Shown here: one piece after another, positions 54,768-64,000 of the stretch
How positions within the stretch are numbered: the first letter of the stretch is position 1
Layout: every line of letters begins with the position of its first letter
Assembly (NCBI GenBank): GCA_963576475.1
Contig: OY754982.1
Location: 4,553,201 to 4,617,200 of the forward strand
Length of the DNA stretch: 64,000 bases
Origin: Molanna angustata
Lineage: Eukaryota > Arthropoda > Insecta > Trichoptera > Molannidae
Direction of reading: 5' to 3'
Notes under the pieces: model-generated
The model's database searches: none
What the model saw: only the letters and a program-made list of their open reading frames with translations
What the model was told of the DNA's origin: nothing
Made by a program: the position numbers and the translations under genes

Positions 54768-54860
54768 GTACCACGCCGTTTTCCTGTTTCGTGTAGGCAG
54801 AGAGAACTGAACTCTTCATTATTCCATCCAACACGATAGTAATATCTACTATTCTGGGAT
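54768..54860 (-). mobile_element. LINE tail family 3' end in opposite orientation
   Basis: ACCACGCCGTTTTCCTGTTT, CGTGTAGGCAGAGAGAACTG is the minus-strand 3' end of the same family, so it meets the previous copy tail to tail. Confidence 0.75.
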
Positions 54861-56259
54861 ACACTAAGACACAAAGTTTTACCTCATTATATACCTACTA
54901 CACTTCCTTAAAAAGGACTGTTCGCGCCATTTATTTATATTTATATAAATTATCAAAATGCAATACATTCGATGGATTGTGGTGCCTTTGTGTATCGCCT
55001 GAAGATGTAATGCACTAAACTAAGGGCCATTGGCGATCAAGAGGTTTCTACTGGGATTCATCACCACATCCGCGCTCATAACCGCTTCTCATACCGCTGT
55101 CAAAAATAATCCACCTGCCTACTACGTATTGTGACCGTCCAAAATAATAAAACCCGTTAATTCCCGACCGTTAATTCTACAATAACACAGCTTTTAACCG
55201 CTACAACAGCTTCATAATCATCCAAAACGCTCGCTACACTGCAGGAGAAGAGTTCTCTCTGCCTAAGGATCTGCCAGCCTTTAAATGTAGCCTTTAAGAT
55301 GCCTATAATTATCGAACTGCAGTGCATAAAAATCTCATCACAAAACAACTATATCAAATAAGTAACTAAACTATTGAAGAAGCAAATTTCCGTGTTTCCC
55401 TTCCTTGCCATTGTTCCCTCGCCGATGTGTTTGAGAATTGTCACTTAAAGTTAATCGCAATTTTTTTTTGTAACAATAGGTAGTGACAATTAAAAAAAAA
55501 ATAGTACATGTTCAAGATCACCGCGTGTGGATGTTTCGACCAGTGCACAGAAAAGAAACAATTATTGTGAACCGTCAAAATAGGAAGCATCGGTTAGATC
55601 GTTTTTTATACCGTTCACTTATCCTATAACATTGACACCCATCACCTGATGTTTTCTACAACTATTAAACCAGCAAATCCCCGCTACACTTTAGACACAG
55701 AGGTAATCGTGTATCCGGAATCGAAAGAAACATAAAAATGAATAAAAATGATGGTGATTGCGCATAGGAAGAGTTATACACAAACAGTTTTACAATAATA
55801 CAATTTCGTAACTTGTACATACATAATATCTCTTCTGATTCTGAACGTATCCAGTGGTTTTCTCGATCCAATGAACGTTGGCAACAACAATAATACCGTT
55901 ACAGTATGCAGTCGCACAAGACTACTGAATGTGTAAGGATATACATACATACATAAAGTCAAGAAAAACGACAAAAATACTACCGAGCTTTTGTTGCAAG
56001 ATTCCATACTCCGCCATATAGAAATGCTCTTCCACCACGATCGTTTTCTTTGGCGGGAAAATACAAGGTGGAACATGACGATAAAAGAAATCGGAAAAAT
56101 TATTGGATGCAATGGAGAATTGTGCATTCATATCCCAGCAAGGCGTACGGAATATAATATTATCGTAACTTATTTAAGAAAGAAGTATATGAATCATAGT
56201 ATAAGAACATTATCTTCTTCTGCTTCTATAGATCTGAAAGATCTGTTTGGCCGCTCTAT
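54861..56259. other. Unassigned sequence
   Basis: 1.4 kb without a recognised element. Open frames at 55774-56127 (minus, 117 codons) and 55991-56287 (plus, 98 codons) overlap and show no known motif; neither is convincing. Composition is more balanced than average at 55000-55400. Confidence 0.4.
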
Positions 56260-56452
56260 CAGGGGGACAAGTCTGGTCAAGCGGTGAAAATCAACACCAT
56301 CCATTTTTACCCATATCATGGATATAATTATCCATAGTATGGAGTTCTATACTCTCTTAAGATGTTATAGAACTCCGTAAGATAATTAAATCCATGATAT
56401 GGGTAAACAAGTATGGTTTCGATTCCGCCTGTTGACCAGACTTGCCCCCCTG
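56260..56452. mobile_element. Foldback MITE family B, complete copy
   Basis: Terminal inverted repeats CAGGGGGACAAGTCTGGTCA and its mirror ending GACCAGACTTGCCCCCCTG, then further arms (CCATATCATGGATATAATTA; ATTAAATCCATGATATGGGT) and a central palindrome with GGAGTTCTAT / ATAGAACTCC. 193 bp with no ORF of its own. Relatives: 33534-33943 (split) and 62750-62815 (right end). Confidence 0.9.
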
Positions 56453-56894
56453 ATCTATTTGTTTCCGGGGAGGTCGAATACCACCTGTCTCTTCGAGGGT
56501 CTTCTGCCATCGGGGTTCTCATTAGGAACGATACGTGGAAGTCTGCTTTCTGGCATTCTATTTACTCGCTCATTCCAGTAATTTGCGTAGAGTTCGCATG
56601 TCGAGGATTAATGAAGAGCAAAGCTTACCTGAAACAAAAAAAAAATAAATTATAAATAAACAAGTAAAACTTCTAAGAATGCCTAGTAAAGGGAAAGAAA
56701 ACAGCTATGTTCCTTTGAGTAACATAAGACCGAAATATCAGTGCACTTGGAATGATCCTGAATCAATCATTATTAATTTATAGTTAAACAATAATTATCG
56801 TGACAAAGCGTCAGATAGTTGATGCATAGCACATACCCATGAAGGGAATGAACCGCGTTAGCATACGAGGACGAAGCGCCTAGTTAAGAAAAGC
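56453..56894. other. Unassigned sequence
   Basis: 56453-56620 is more balanced in composition and has open frames, but no known motif. Confidence 0.35.
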
Positions 56895-57145
56895 AAGTTA
56901 CGTTACATAACGATATGATAGAATAAAAAGTGAAGACATAAGGATAGAGTGTAATGTAAAGAAGGATATTATTAGTAAAATGAATGTGAACACATTGAAA
57001 GGATGAACGATGAACGACTGACCAAAAAAATATACAAGGGTGTAAGAGATGGAGGGAATAGCAATAGAAAGGGACGGCATGACCACGTGAATGATATTTT
57101 GAAAGAAGGAAACATAGAGCATGTATTAGACGATGCATGGATGTA
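56895..57145 (+). mobile_element. LINE tail family fragment, internally deleted
   Basis: ATGAATGTGAACACATTGAA runs directly into AACGATGAACGACTGACCAA (losing the RWFGHM codons), then KKIYKG, DHVNDILKEGN and a degraded CMRRCMDVN. Minus-strand ORFs here are shadows. Confidence 0.75.
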
Positions 57146-57169
57146 AATTGTTTCTTAAATTCACAAGCC

Positions 57170-58205
57170 ATATAGTTTGCTGATGACACGAAGATTTCTT
57201 CATCTATTAAATCTATTGCTGTTGCAGATTGAATACATATTGTCACGAACATGGTCTTGACTTAAACATTTCAATATGTTTTGTCGTACGATATACCAGA
57301 AATAAAAATGTATTTATATTTGATTATTTAATTAATAATTCAACTTTATGTACCAAACCTGAAAGTAAAGATCTTGGAGTAATACTCGATAGTAAATTGA
57401 TCTTTGACAAGCATATTGACCATATTGTCACCAGTGCATCTTCTATGCTTGGCTTCATAATCCGCGCCTGTAAGCATTTCAGAAATCTCAGCACCTTTAG
57501 AACATTTTATTTCTCGTACGTTCGTAATATTTTTGAATATGCATCTCAGGTGTGGAACCCAGGCTATGCTGTGTATATAAACAGAATTGAAAGCTTTCAA
57601 AACAGAATCTTAAAGTACCTACCTAAAGTTGGGCTTTTTTCGATCTCATATTAATAATGAAGACTCATGTGAGTTCTTTAATTTACAACCATTGGCACGC
57701 CGAAGAAATATAGCGGATGCAGTTCTATTATTCAAAATAGTGAACAATAATATAGATAACTCAGACCTTCTTCGACGACTAAAATTTCACACTCAAACTC
57801 GCAAAAACAGACAATCTAATACTTTTTATCTTCCTCGATGCAATTCAAACTCTAAAAAGCACTTTTTCATTTACAGATCAACAAACTCCTTCAATTCGAT
57901 CTTTAATCAGATTGATATTTTTAACTCAACTGTACAAACGATTAAACAAGTATTGAATACCATTTCACACACTCAACAGATAACTTCATCTCCTTTCAAC
58001 TCCTCATTTTCACCTTATTCTTCCTCCCCATTTCCTCCCAGTCTTCCCTTCTCACCACCCTTCACCAAAGTACATGTTGTAATTGTCAATAGTTTTTAGA
58101 TTAATCAGTGGAATATTTTTAATTGGTCTAATTTTATCTTTCCTTATTTTTTGTTCGTGTTCTCTATGAAAACTGTAAATATTCCCAAATAAAGTAAAAT
58201 AAATA
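57170..58205 (+). pseudogene. Jockey-like LINE reverse-transcriptase remnant
   Basis: Begins at FADDTKI (57178 onward), the catalytic FADD box of the RT palm, then (with a stop near 57234) SKDLGVILDSKLIFDKHIDH, RTFYFSYVRNIFEYASQVWN, PGYAVYINRIESFQNRILKY. A +1 shift near 57640 leads to FFRSHINN, LARRRNIADAVLLFKIVNNN and a Ser/Pro-rich end at 58099. AATAAA-type signals precede the tail near 58187. 5'-truncated at the palm. Confidence 0.92.
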
Positions 58206-58262
58206 AAATCATGAATGCCTACCCCGTTAGGGACATGGCGTGTTGGTATGTAGGTATGTACG
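58206..58262 (+). mobile_element. LINE tail family, 3' tip
   Basis: AATGCCTACCCCGTTAGGGA, CATGGCGTGTTGGTATGTAG, then an (ATGT)n-like tail. Confidence 0.75.
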
Positions 58263-58525
58263 TATCCACCAATACAAAATATAACATAATATATTATGGA
58301 AAGAGAAACAAGTTTATACCAAAGTATTTTGAGTGTTGCGGTTACAATATCTAAAGTTCCTACATCGATAGTTGAGTGAAGTGGAATGGGTGATGCAATA
58401 AAAGTAGATGTTCTACAAGTAAATATAAAAGGGGTAGTCGAGGGGAAAGTTTTACACAGAGGGTCCGGATTTGGTGGATAAAACAACCAGTTTCATATAA
58501 TGCATAATAAAACATTTGAATAGCT
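58263..58525. other. Unassigned sequence
   Basis: The minus ORF 58052-58486 spans this and the LINE end and has no known motif. Confidence 0.35.
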
Positions 58526-58529
58526 TCGT

Positions 58530-59290
58530 AGTTGGCCTTCGTGGTTTAGATACCTGAATCCTCCTGGATCCTCTACACATCATCAATTAACCAATCAATC
58601 CTTTTTTCAGGTCATACATACTCCTTCACTTTGCTCCGACCTGGGCTTCATCCTCGGCGATCTCGAATGATTCAGCACCTCGCCTAACCACATTACACCA
58701 TCGAAGCTTTGGCCTTCCGACCCCACGTCGTACCGGTAATGAAAAAGTATTCTCCTTTTGACACGACCAAACCCTTTGAGCTGATTTTCTTGGATTTTGT
58801 CCGCTTTCTTACGGACGCCAAGGATTCTAAGCACATACTCGTTGCGGATTCTGTCATGTTTTGTATCTTCAGACATCCATCGCAACATCTTCATTTCGGC
58901 AACTTGGATCGCTTGGCTACACATTATATTGGAGGAAATGGTTGAGGGATCGAAAAACAAAGGGCATCTTCGCCGGGAAGATCTAGAAAAGGTGTACCAC
59001 GACATTACGTGTATATAGAGCTAAAGATAATTGCCTAAGACTGAGCGCAGTGGAGGAAGAGGTGCTTTGGTGCCAACAAATGTCTATTGAAACCGAATAA
59101 AAAGAAAAGAGTCAGAGGTTCCGTTTTTGATTACAGATGGAAACACTATTTTTATTGTGTTTCTGGTCTGGATCTATGAGGCAATAAACATCATGTCTCC
59201 AGAATGTAGTAACTCGTTAATGGGGACGGGTTGAATTAATATTTAAAAAATAATGTAGTTTATCCTAGTCGGCCGAGAAGCAATGTAAAA
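58530..59290 (+). mobile_element. SINE family 2 split by an inserted RTE-like LINE
   Basis: The head fragment GTTGGCCTTCGTGGTTTAGA lies at 58531. The rest of the same SINE (AGGTTCCGTTTTTGATTACA, GGAAACACTA, GTTTCTGGTCTGGATCT, CCAGAATGTAGTAACTCG, GGCCGAGAAGCAATGTAAAA) lies at 59115-59290. The bases between hold an RTE-type fragment in minus orientation. The SINE is old (many substitutions). Confidence 0.75.
58600..59030 (-). pseudogene. RTE-like LINE C-terminal fragment nested in a SINE
   Basis: 132 open codons on the minus strand with QAIQVAEMKMLRWMSEDTKH, DRIRNEYVLRILGVRKKADK, IQENQLKGFGRVKRRI. 'E-M-x-M-L-R-W-M ... D-R-I-R-N' is diagnostic of RTE-type ORF2 ends. The usual LRWYGHV is replaced by LKGFGRV. 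Confidence 0.88.
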
Positions 59291-59599
59291 ATTACCTTTT
59301 TAATAAAAATTATCAAGGTTAATCATTAATAATAAGTACAAATTTATCATTAATCGCCGAAACAAGATTGTTAGTAGTTGGCAAATGCCTTCTACGATGA
59401 TAGAATCCTGGGTTTTCTGGGCAGAAAACACTTATATGAAGGAAGACATTACAATATGAAATAAAATGCCTCGGCTCTGCACATTAGATATTTGTATCTA
59501 AATAATGTGAAGGTGCCATCGAAAAGATACCTAACATTAATATCGTCTTACACAATTATTCTTTCAGGAAATTGGATACTCAAATTTAGTGAGCAGACC
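59291..59599. other. Unassigned sequence
   Basis: Nothing recognised. Confidence 0.35.
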
Positions 59600-59740
59600 T
59601 TTGATGGCAATTAATTTATTACCTCTTGACATACGTGGACCTCAGAAGCAGCGAAATTTTAAAATTACTTATCATAAACAATGAATTTCATTATAATATG
59701 GTGAGACAATATCACTCCGAGGGCGCCAAATTAAAATGTT
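59600..59740 (+). pseudogene. CR1-like LINE fragment, copy 4, rearranged
   Basis: The plus strand reads INLLPLDIRGPQKQRNFKIT, the DIRG segment of copies 1-3. The following 59700-59735 (GTGAGACAATATCACTCCGA, GGGCGCC) matches the family 3' end in the opposite orientation, so the copy contains an inversion. Confidence 0.55.
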
Positions 59741-60345
59741 AAAAACCCTTCAAAATTTAAAATTTGTATGACATCACACGGCCATGGTACTATGAAACTA
59801 TGTACAAGAAAAACCGGATACAGTAAAACTATAGCGACCCGATACATGCAAGGGAATAAGGGTGGTTTTTGAGACATATAAGCAAAATCTACTAACACTA
59901 TACTGACTTAATGCGTTTTGTACGCTATTGTTTACAATTATTTGTACAAAGTGAAACGGTTAGTAATGAACAAAAATAACGAGTGACCTATATCATAATA
60001 TGACTAGCGATTTTTGGTTGGTAACTTTTCTGGCTAGTACCGGCCTAAATGCGAAGTTAAATTTTGAAAAATAAAAACTTTTTGTAGTAACCAGTGGAAA
60101 CTATAACTACAACTCTAACTTTAAGTATTTATAACTAAGGCTTAGTCTACAGTGTATGTGCGGTGGCGGTGACCAGGGTTACTGCGGATGCGACTGACTA
60201 GGTGGTAGATGGCTACAATGCATCGCGAGCTGTTGTAGCGATTAGGCCTATTTCAGGTGTCGCATACCATAGACGAGGTTTTTTTTTTATTATTATTATT
60301 TGACAGTCCGAGTTTATGCCACGAAGACCACGAAGTAACAAAGCT
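59741..60345. other. Unassigned sequence
   Basis: Balanced composition at 60150-60260; nothing recognised. Confidence 0.35.
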
Positions 60346-60352
60346 TAAATAG

Positions 60353-60575
60353 CAATGGGCGGGTCATGTTGCCAGACAGGGAATGAACGGATTAGCACCC
60401 AGAATTCTGAAATGGAGAACATGGGATATGAAAAAGGGAATAGGCCGGCGTCAGAAAATGTTGGCCGATGATATTGCCCCCGTCGCTGGAAGGAGACGGG
60501 TCCAAAAAAAGCGCTTAGAAGACGCCTACATCCAACAGTGGAGAGATGGCTGAAGGAAGAAGAAGTCAGTATGAT
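60353..60575 (+). pseudogene. LINE ORF2 C-terminus
   Basis: 67 codons to a stop at 60553: QWAGHVARQGMNGLAPRILK, WRTWDMKKGIGRRQKMLADD, IAPVAGRRRVQKKRLEDAYI, QQWRDG. 'WAGHVAR ... A-Y-I-Q-Q-W' is a standard LINE ORF2 end. A GAAGGAAGAAGAAG tail follows. The minus ORF over it is a shadow. Confidence 0.88.
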
Positions 60576-61040
60576 GCTGATATGGGAGGTATTGAACACA
60601 CCATATGGTGTGCTCAAAATATATAAAAAGAGAAATCATTGGGGAATTGAAACAATGTCCTGAAAATTTCTTCCAGTATAATCTAATGACTGTGTTAACC
60701 TTTGACAATATCACCTTAAATCAACGAACTACAAATAATCACACCTCGTTTTCTGCTTGCAAAAGTACATACACTGAGGCGCAAGACTGATATGGTTTGA
60801 TACATCAGCCTCAGCATCTAAAATAGCTCATTGGATTGGATAGGAACAAAGACCTTATAGATAGGAACGATTGAAAATCACGCAGCTGAGTCGCTCGAAC
60901 ACGTAACGCCAAAGTCTAAGGCATATTATGGCATTACTATGGCTAAAACGTCGGTTACATATGCTTGATATTTAGTTCGGTTGCGCGTCGTCGCAACCGA
61001 ACTAGGTTCTCACTGTGGACAAGGGCTAAGGATGAAAATA
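60576..61040. other. Unassigned sequence
   Basis: Nothing recognised. Confidence 0.35.
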
Positions 61041-61044
61041 CCGG

Positions 61045-61090
61045 CCCAAAGTCAGTGCGATGCCCGCTCTGCTACCACCCCATCTAAAAA
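61045..61090 (-). mobile_element. Possible SINE family 1 head fragment
   Basis: GCGATGCCCGCTCTGCTACC, ACCCCATC resembles the reversed A-box end (GCTCTGCCACCACCC in the 46565 copy). Very short. Confidence 0.35.
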
Positions 61091-61119
61091 TATTAATACA
61101 ACGTTTTTGTTGCGGATGC

Positions 61120-61400
61120 AGATGGCTAAATAGTTAATACTCTTCCTACTTACCTACTCCTTATACCTACTCTTCCTAACTCTTTTATTTTTTATATTTT
61201 AATATTATATGCAGAAAACTGTGTTAAAAATATATTTTTGCAATTGTTTAATAATTTACATACTTTGTTTAAACTATTAAAAAGAACCTTTAAAAGGTTT
61301 ATAACCTGTTACATATAATTATACCTAATTGTAATTTCATATTGTAAACTGTTGGTTCTATAAAATCAATAAAATAAAATAAATAAAAAATAAATGTAAA
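61120..61400 (+). mobile_element. LINE 3' end with polyA signals
   Basis: AT-rich 3'-UTR-like sequence ending TATAAAATCAATAAAATAAA, ATAAATAAAAAATAAATG. Family not identified. Confidence 0.45.
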
Positions 61401-61754
61401 AAAAATACCGATGGTTGATTTTGCTAGCGTGCTCACCGAGTTGGGGTTAGTTGTGGGGTGTGCAATAAAAGTTTATTTTCACCTACTCGATTTGTCTTCC
61501 TCCCTTTCAACTTTTCTTTTGGAATCTGTCACCCTACCCGCTTCTTTGCTAGTATATGTGATGTAAGATAGCCATTCAGTGGTATAAAACTTGTTCAACC
61601 TAGAACGGAATAATTCCAATCGAAATGCCGTGTAATTGATATTGATTAGTTTTGGATTATCAAGGGATTACCCCAACCTATTTTTGCGAATTGAACTTAG
61701 TTACAACTGTCTAACTTATCTGTAATGAAATTTATGTACAATCTGGAGGGTTTT
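61401..61754. other. Unassigned sequence
   Basis: Nothing recognised. Confidence 0.35.
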
Positions 61755-61817
61755 TTTGCCAATTGACAACAATCGAATGAAAGAGAACATATTGAGATGG
61801 TTTGGCCACATGGAATG
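61755..61817 (+). mobile_element. LINE tail family fragment
   Basis: GAATGAAAGAGAACATATTG, AGATGGTTTGGCCACATGGA (codons for LRWFGHM), cut by the SINE that follows. Confidence 0.75.
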
Positions 61818-61975
61818 ATATATTTATTTATTTTTGTATCGCTTATCAAGTACCATATCAGACACTAGTTGGACCCAGTAAAAAGTTGCCACATTCTGGG
61901 ACTAAAGATATTTGGTGTATCGCAAATCTTAAAAACACATTTTTCGGCTCAACCAACTAAGCAACGAAGGTCAAC
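61818..61975 (-). mobile_element. SINE family 2, old copy with deleted B-box region
   Basis: (ATTT)n then AGTTGCCACATTCTGG, GATATTTGGTGTATCGCA, and the reversed head GGCTCAACCAACTAAGCAAC, GAAGGTCAACAT. The TΨC part is missing. Confidence 0.75.
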
Positions 61976-62104
61976 ATTAAATACTCATATATTTAGTTAA
62001 ATTTATAAAATAAAATTTCTCTTTTATACTGATTTAAGCGATTTTTTATGCATGATCCATACCTTTATATTTTGTCGAATTCCTTAACAATATACATAGG
62101 TTTT

Positions 62105-62280
62105 GATATAATAAAAATTATAAAATTAGGGAAAACCGGAAAATCAAAGTACATACAGGGCTTATGACCTGTCATCGGTTGGCTTACGTGATCACTTTCT
62201 GCGCTTGCGCAACGTTCACCAATTATGCCTTTTTTATTGAGTTCCTTCCCGATCCAATTTTTTAAAACTCTATATAATAA
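62105..62280 (+). repeat. Dispersed repeat family A
   Basis: TACATACAGGGCTTATGACC, GGCTTACGTGATCACTTTCT, GCGCTTGCGCAACGTTCACC, CCAATTTTTTAAAACTCTAT. Confidence 0.8.
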
Positions 62281-62660
62281 TAATAATACATTTATTGAGC
62301 AGAAGAAGTTAAGGTACCTACATACAAATACAATATATAAGCAATAAAATAAAATAAATGAAAACAACCTCTCCAACTCAAAAGGACCATGCTCAGCTAT
62401 GTTGCAGGAGGACAAGCCCCCTGCAGCTGATTTTGAGCATGATCCTAATGCTTACATATTTGAATTAAAATTTCATAAATTTCAAAAATGCCCCAAAACT
62501 ATAACGAAACAAAATACCTACATAAATCAAAAACACACTCATATTAAACATACACACATTGATACATATAAACCCACACACACACACACATTCACAAAAA
62601 ATTCTTACATACTTCACACTATGATTGCGAGGCCAGAAGCATCGATCGACATTTCTTCTT
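62276..62660 (-). mobile_element. LINE 3' end with an inverted-repeat UTR
   Basis: Starts with (TAA)n at 62277-62290 like the 45985 LINE tail. 62383-62452 folds back: GGACCATGCTCAG and CTGCAGGAGG pair with CCCCCTGCAG and TGAGCATGATCC. An (AC)n run lies at 62570-62592. No coding part identified. Confidence 0.5.
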
Positions 62661-62749
62661 AAAAATGTGGATTTTTTCCACTGCATTTAGTGGTGGAGGC
62701 AAGTATATTTTATGCACAAATATTATAGTTCTTTGTTTACCCATATATA
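62661..62749. other. Unassigned sequence
   Basis: Nothing recognised. Confidence 0.35.
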
Positions 62750-62815
62750 TGTATGTTTACCATATCATGGATGGTTTTGATTACGACGGTTGACCAAACT
62801 TGCCCCCCCAGGTTA
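62750..62815. mobile_element. Foldback MITE family B, right end
   Basis: ACCATATCATGGATGGTTTT, GATTACGACGGTTGACCAAA, CTTGCCCCCCCAG matches the right terminus of 56260-56452. Confidence 0.85.
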
Positions 62816-63254
62816 ATAAAAGTTTAACTATCCTAACCGAACGAATACAAAGTATGGTATCATGACATCATTATCTAGAATTAAAATCTGAAAATGTCAC
62901 AAAATGTGACATTCAGCATTAATTACAATCTCGGAGGTTCCCTAAGTACATTTTTTTTATAAATGTTAATTAGATTCAATGGAATCTGACGGTTTTTGTT
63001 GAACTAGAAACTAACTTGATTGAGCGGTGTATTATAAAGTCGTAACACGTAAACTTTATCAAGGTACCCCCACAGTCAACCCCTGAAATAATATTATTAG
63101 TACCTATACCATTAATAAGGAGAGAAACTTTGTTGACAAAGATTTCGGAAGATTGAAATTATCAGTAGAAACCATAATGCAGTACCTCTTGAGGGGTAAG
63201 TAAACGGATCTCGCCCAATGTTCTTTTCTTGACGATATTTTAAAGATGCCGTTA
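62816..63254. other. Unassigned sequence
   Basis: Nothing recognised. Confidence 0.35.
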
Positions 63255-63375
63255 CAACTGTGAGACGAATATCACATGTCTCCAGAATGTGGCAACTTGT
63301 TAATGGGTGCGTGTTAAATTAATATTTGACATAGTACCTGTTAGTTGCCCGAGAAATAATATTTATTTATTTATT
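63255..63375 (+). mobile_element. SINE family 2, 3' half
   Basis: TGTGAGACGAATATCAC, CATGTCTCCAGAATGTGGCA, TTAGTTGCCCGAGAAATAAT with an (ATTT)n tail. The tRNA head is absent. Confidence 0.88.
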
Positions 63376-63645
63376 GATTCACGGCTCAAAGCCCTTTACA
63401 AAATTAAATATTACATGACACAGCATAAACAAAAAAAAAACACAATTTATAAACATCTATACATAACAACGGCAGCAGAGGATATATAAAGAAAAATAAA
63501 AACATATAAGAGAGGTAAATTAAACAACAAAGTACATACATTGAAAACCAAAGAATAAATAAATAAAAAAAAACTCAAATAAAAAATACTACATAGCATG
63601 ACTGAATAATATAAACATTACTGACTGAATAATATAAAAATGAAT
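63376..63645 (-). repeat. LINE 3'-UTR-like repeat
   Basis: GATTCACGGCTCAAAGCCCT then A-rich sequence, similar in layout to the CGGCTAGAAGCC segment of 34905-35100. Confidence 0.4.
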
Positions 63646-64000
63646 AGTGTGAACTACCTACATACTTATCCACACTGAATCAGATAATGCTGCCAGATGT
63701 GATTATATATTACATTATTGAATTAAATAAAATGAAAATCAAATGTACAAAAATATATAAAATGTAAAAATATATAAAAATGTAAAATATATATAAAAAT
63801 ATATAAATATGTAAAAATGTAAAAATTTATAAAAATGAAAACAACTGACTACACAATCATTTGGGGGTATGTTTTTGAAAATGTTTTAATAAAGTAAATT
63901 TATATTCATTAAAAGAATTGAAGAATGGGTCAGTCAGATAGCCAAAGTCATCGCCCAATCGATGGATGGAGTGTTGTATAAATAATTAGTGTTGGATGTC
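63646..64000. other. AT-rich end of window
   Basis: 63720-63835 is a cryptic A/T repeat of ATATAAAAATGTAAAA type. The last 100 bp (GGTCAGTCAGATAGCCAAAG) may be the start of a LINE C-terminus on the minus strand, but this cannot be supported here. Confidence 0.4.

Noticed and set aside
55774..56287. Overlapping ORFs of 117 (minus) and 98 (plus) codons
   Set aside because: No recognisable domain, and the two frames compete on opposite strands. I cannot support either as a gene.

Overview
This window looks like non-coding, repeat-dominated nuclear DNA of an insect, most probably a moth or butterfly (Lepidoptera). The reasons are the very high A+T content, the recurring short GTAGGTACCTAC-like words, two abundant tRNA-derived SINE families, many broken non-LTR retrotransposon (LINE) tails ending in short microsatellites, and Penelope-like elements (PLEs). 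The assignment to Lepidoptera is inference. I found no convincing host protein-coding exon, no rRNA gene and no functional tRNA gene. Nearly all recognisable protein similarity is to reverse-transcriptase tails or PLE endonuclease.

Layout. 1-815 is a 71-bp satellite with a two-unit higher-order pattern. About 1.7-16.4 kb holds CR1-like and other LINE debris, SINEs, one PLE 3' end with a hammerhead ribozyme (8.3-8.8 kb) and a foldback MITE (12.8 kb). About 16.9-28.9 kb holds LINE tails, a retroposed insert with a 15-bp target duplication (19.8 kb), a second copy of the MITE (23.6 kb), a distant 35-bp inverted pair (24.2/25.7 kb) and a TA microsatellite of about 210 bp (27.4 kb). 29.3-31.3 kb has a decayed hammerhead, an 87-bp tandem repeat and a 58-bp tandem array with a three-unit higher-order pattern. 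32-46.7 kb is again LINE and SINE debris, with three GC-richer unassigned stretches (36.95-37.29, 40.06-40.80, 41.64-42.15 kb) that are the best places to look for host or unrecognised sequence. 49.3-50.7 kb is a 1.44-kb AT-rich element with terminal inverted repeats. 51.7-54.4 kb has a 187-bp duplication, a hammerhead ribozyme with a complete core and a PLE 3' end flanked by a 375-bp inverted repeat. 54.4-64 kb is LINE tails, a Jockey-like reverse-transcriptase remnant, a SINE split by a LINE, and a second foldback MITE family.

The most interesting system is the set of PLE-associated hammerhead ribozymes. Two have the canonical core (52213-52275, plus; 8317-8358, minus). Three kinds of decayed copy (29321-29366, 44335-44380, and both arms of 53417-54427) keep the same architecture: a short helix II, a palindromic 4-nt helix III insert (CGCG, ACGU, CCGG, CAUG) and, unusually, one extra U between the CUGANGA box and helix II. 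Palindromic helix III inserts are what is expected of ribozymes that act as dimers. The rest of the window is best read as layered transposon insertion and decay rather than as genes acting together.
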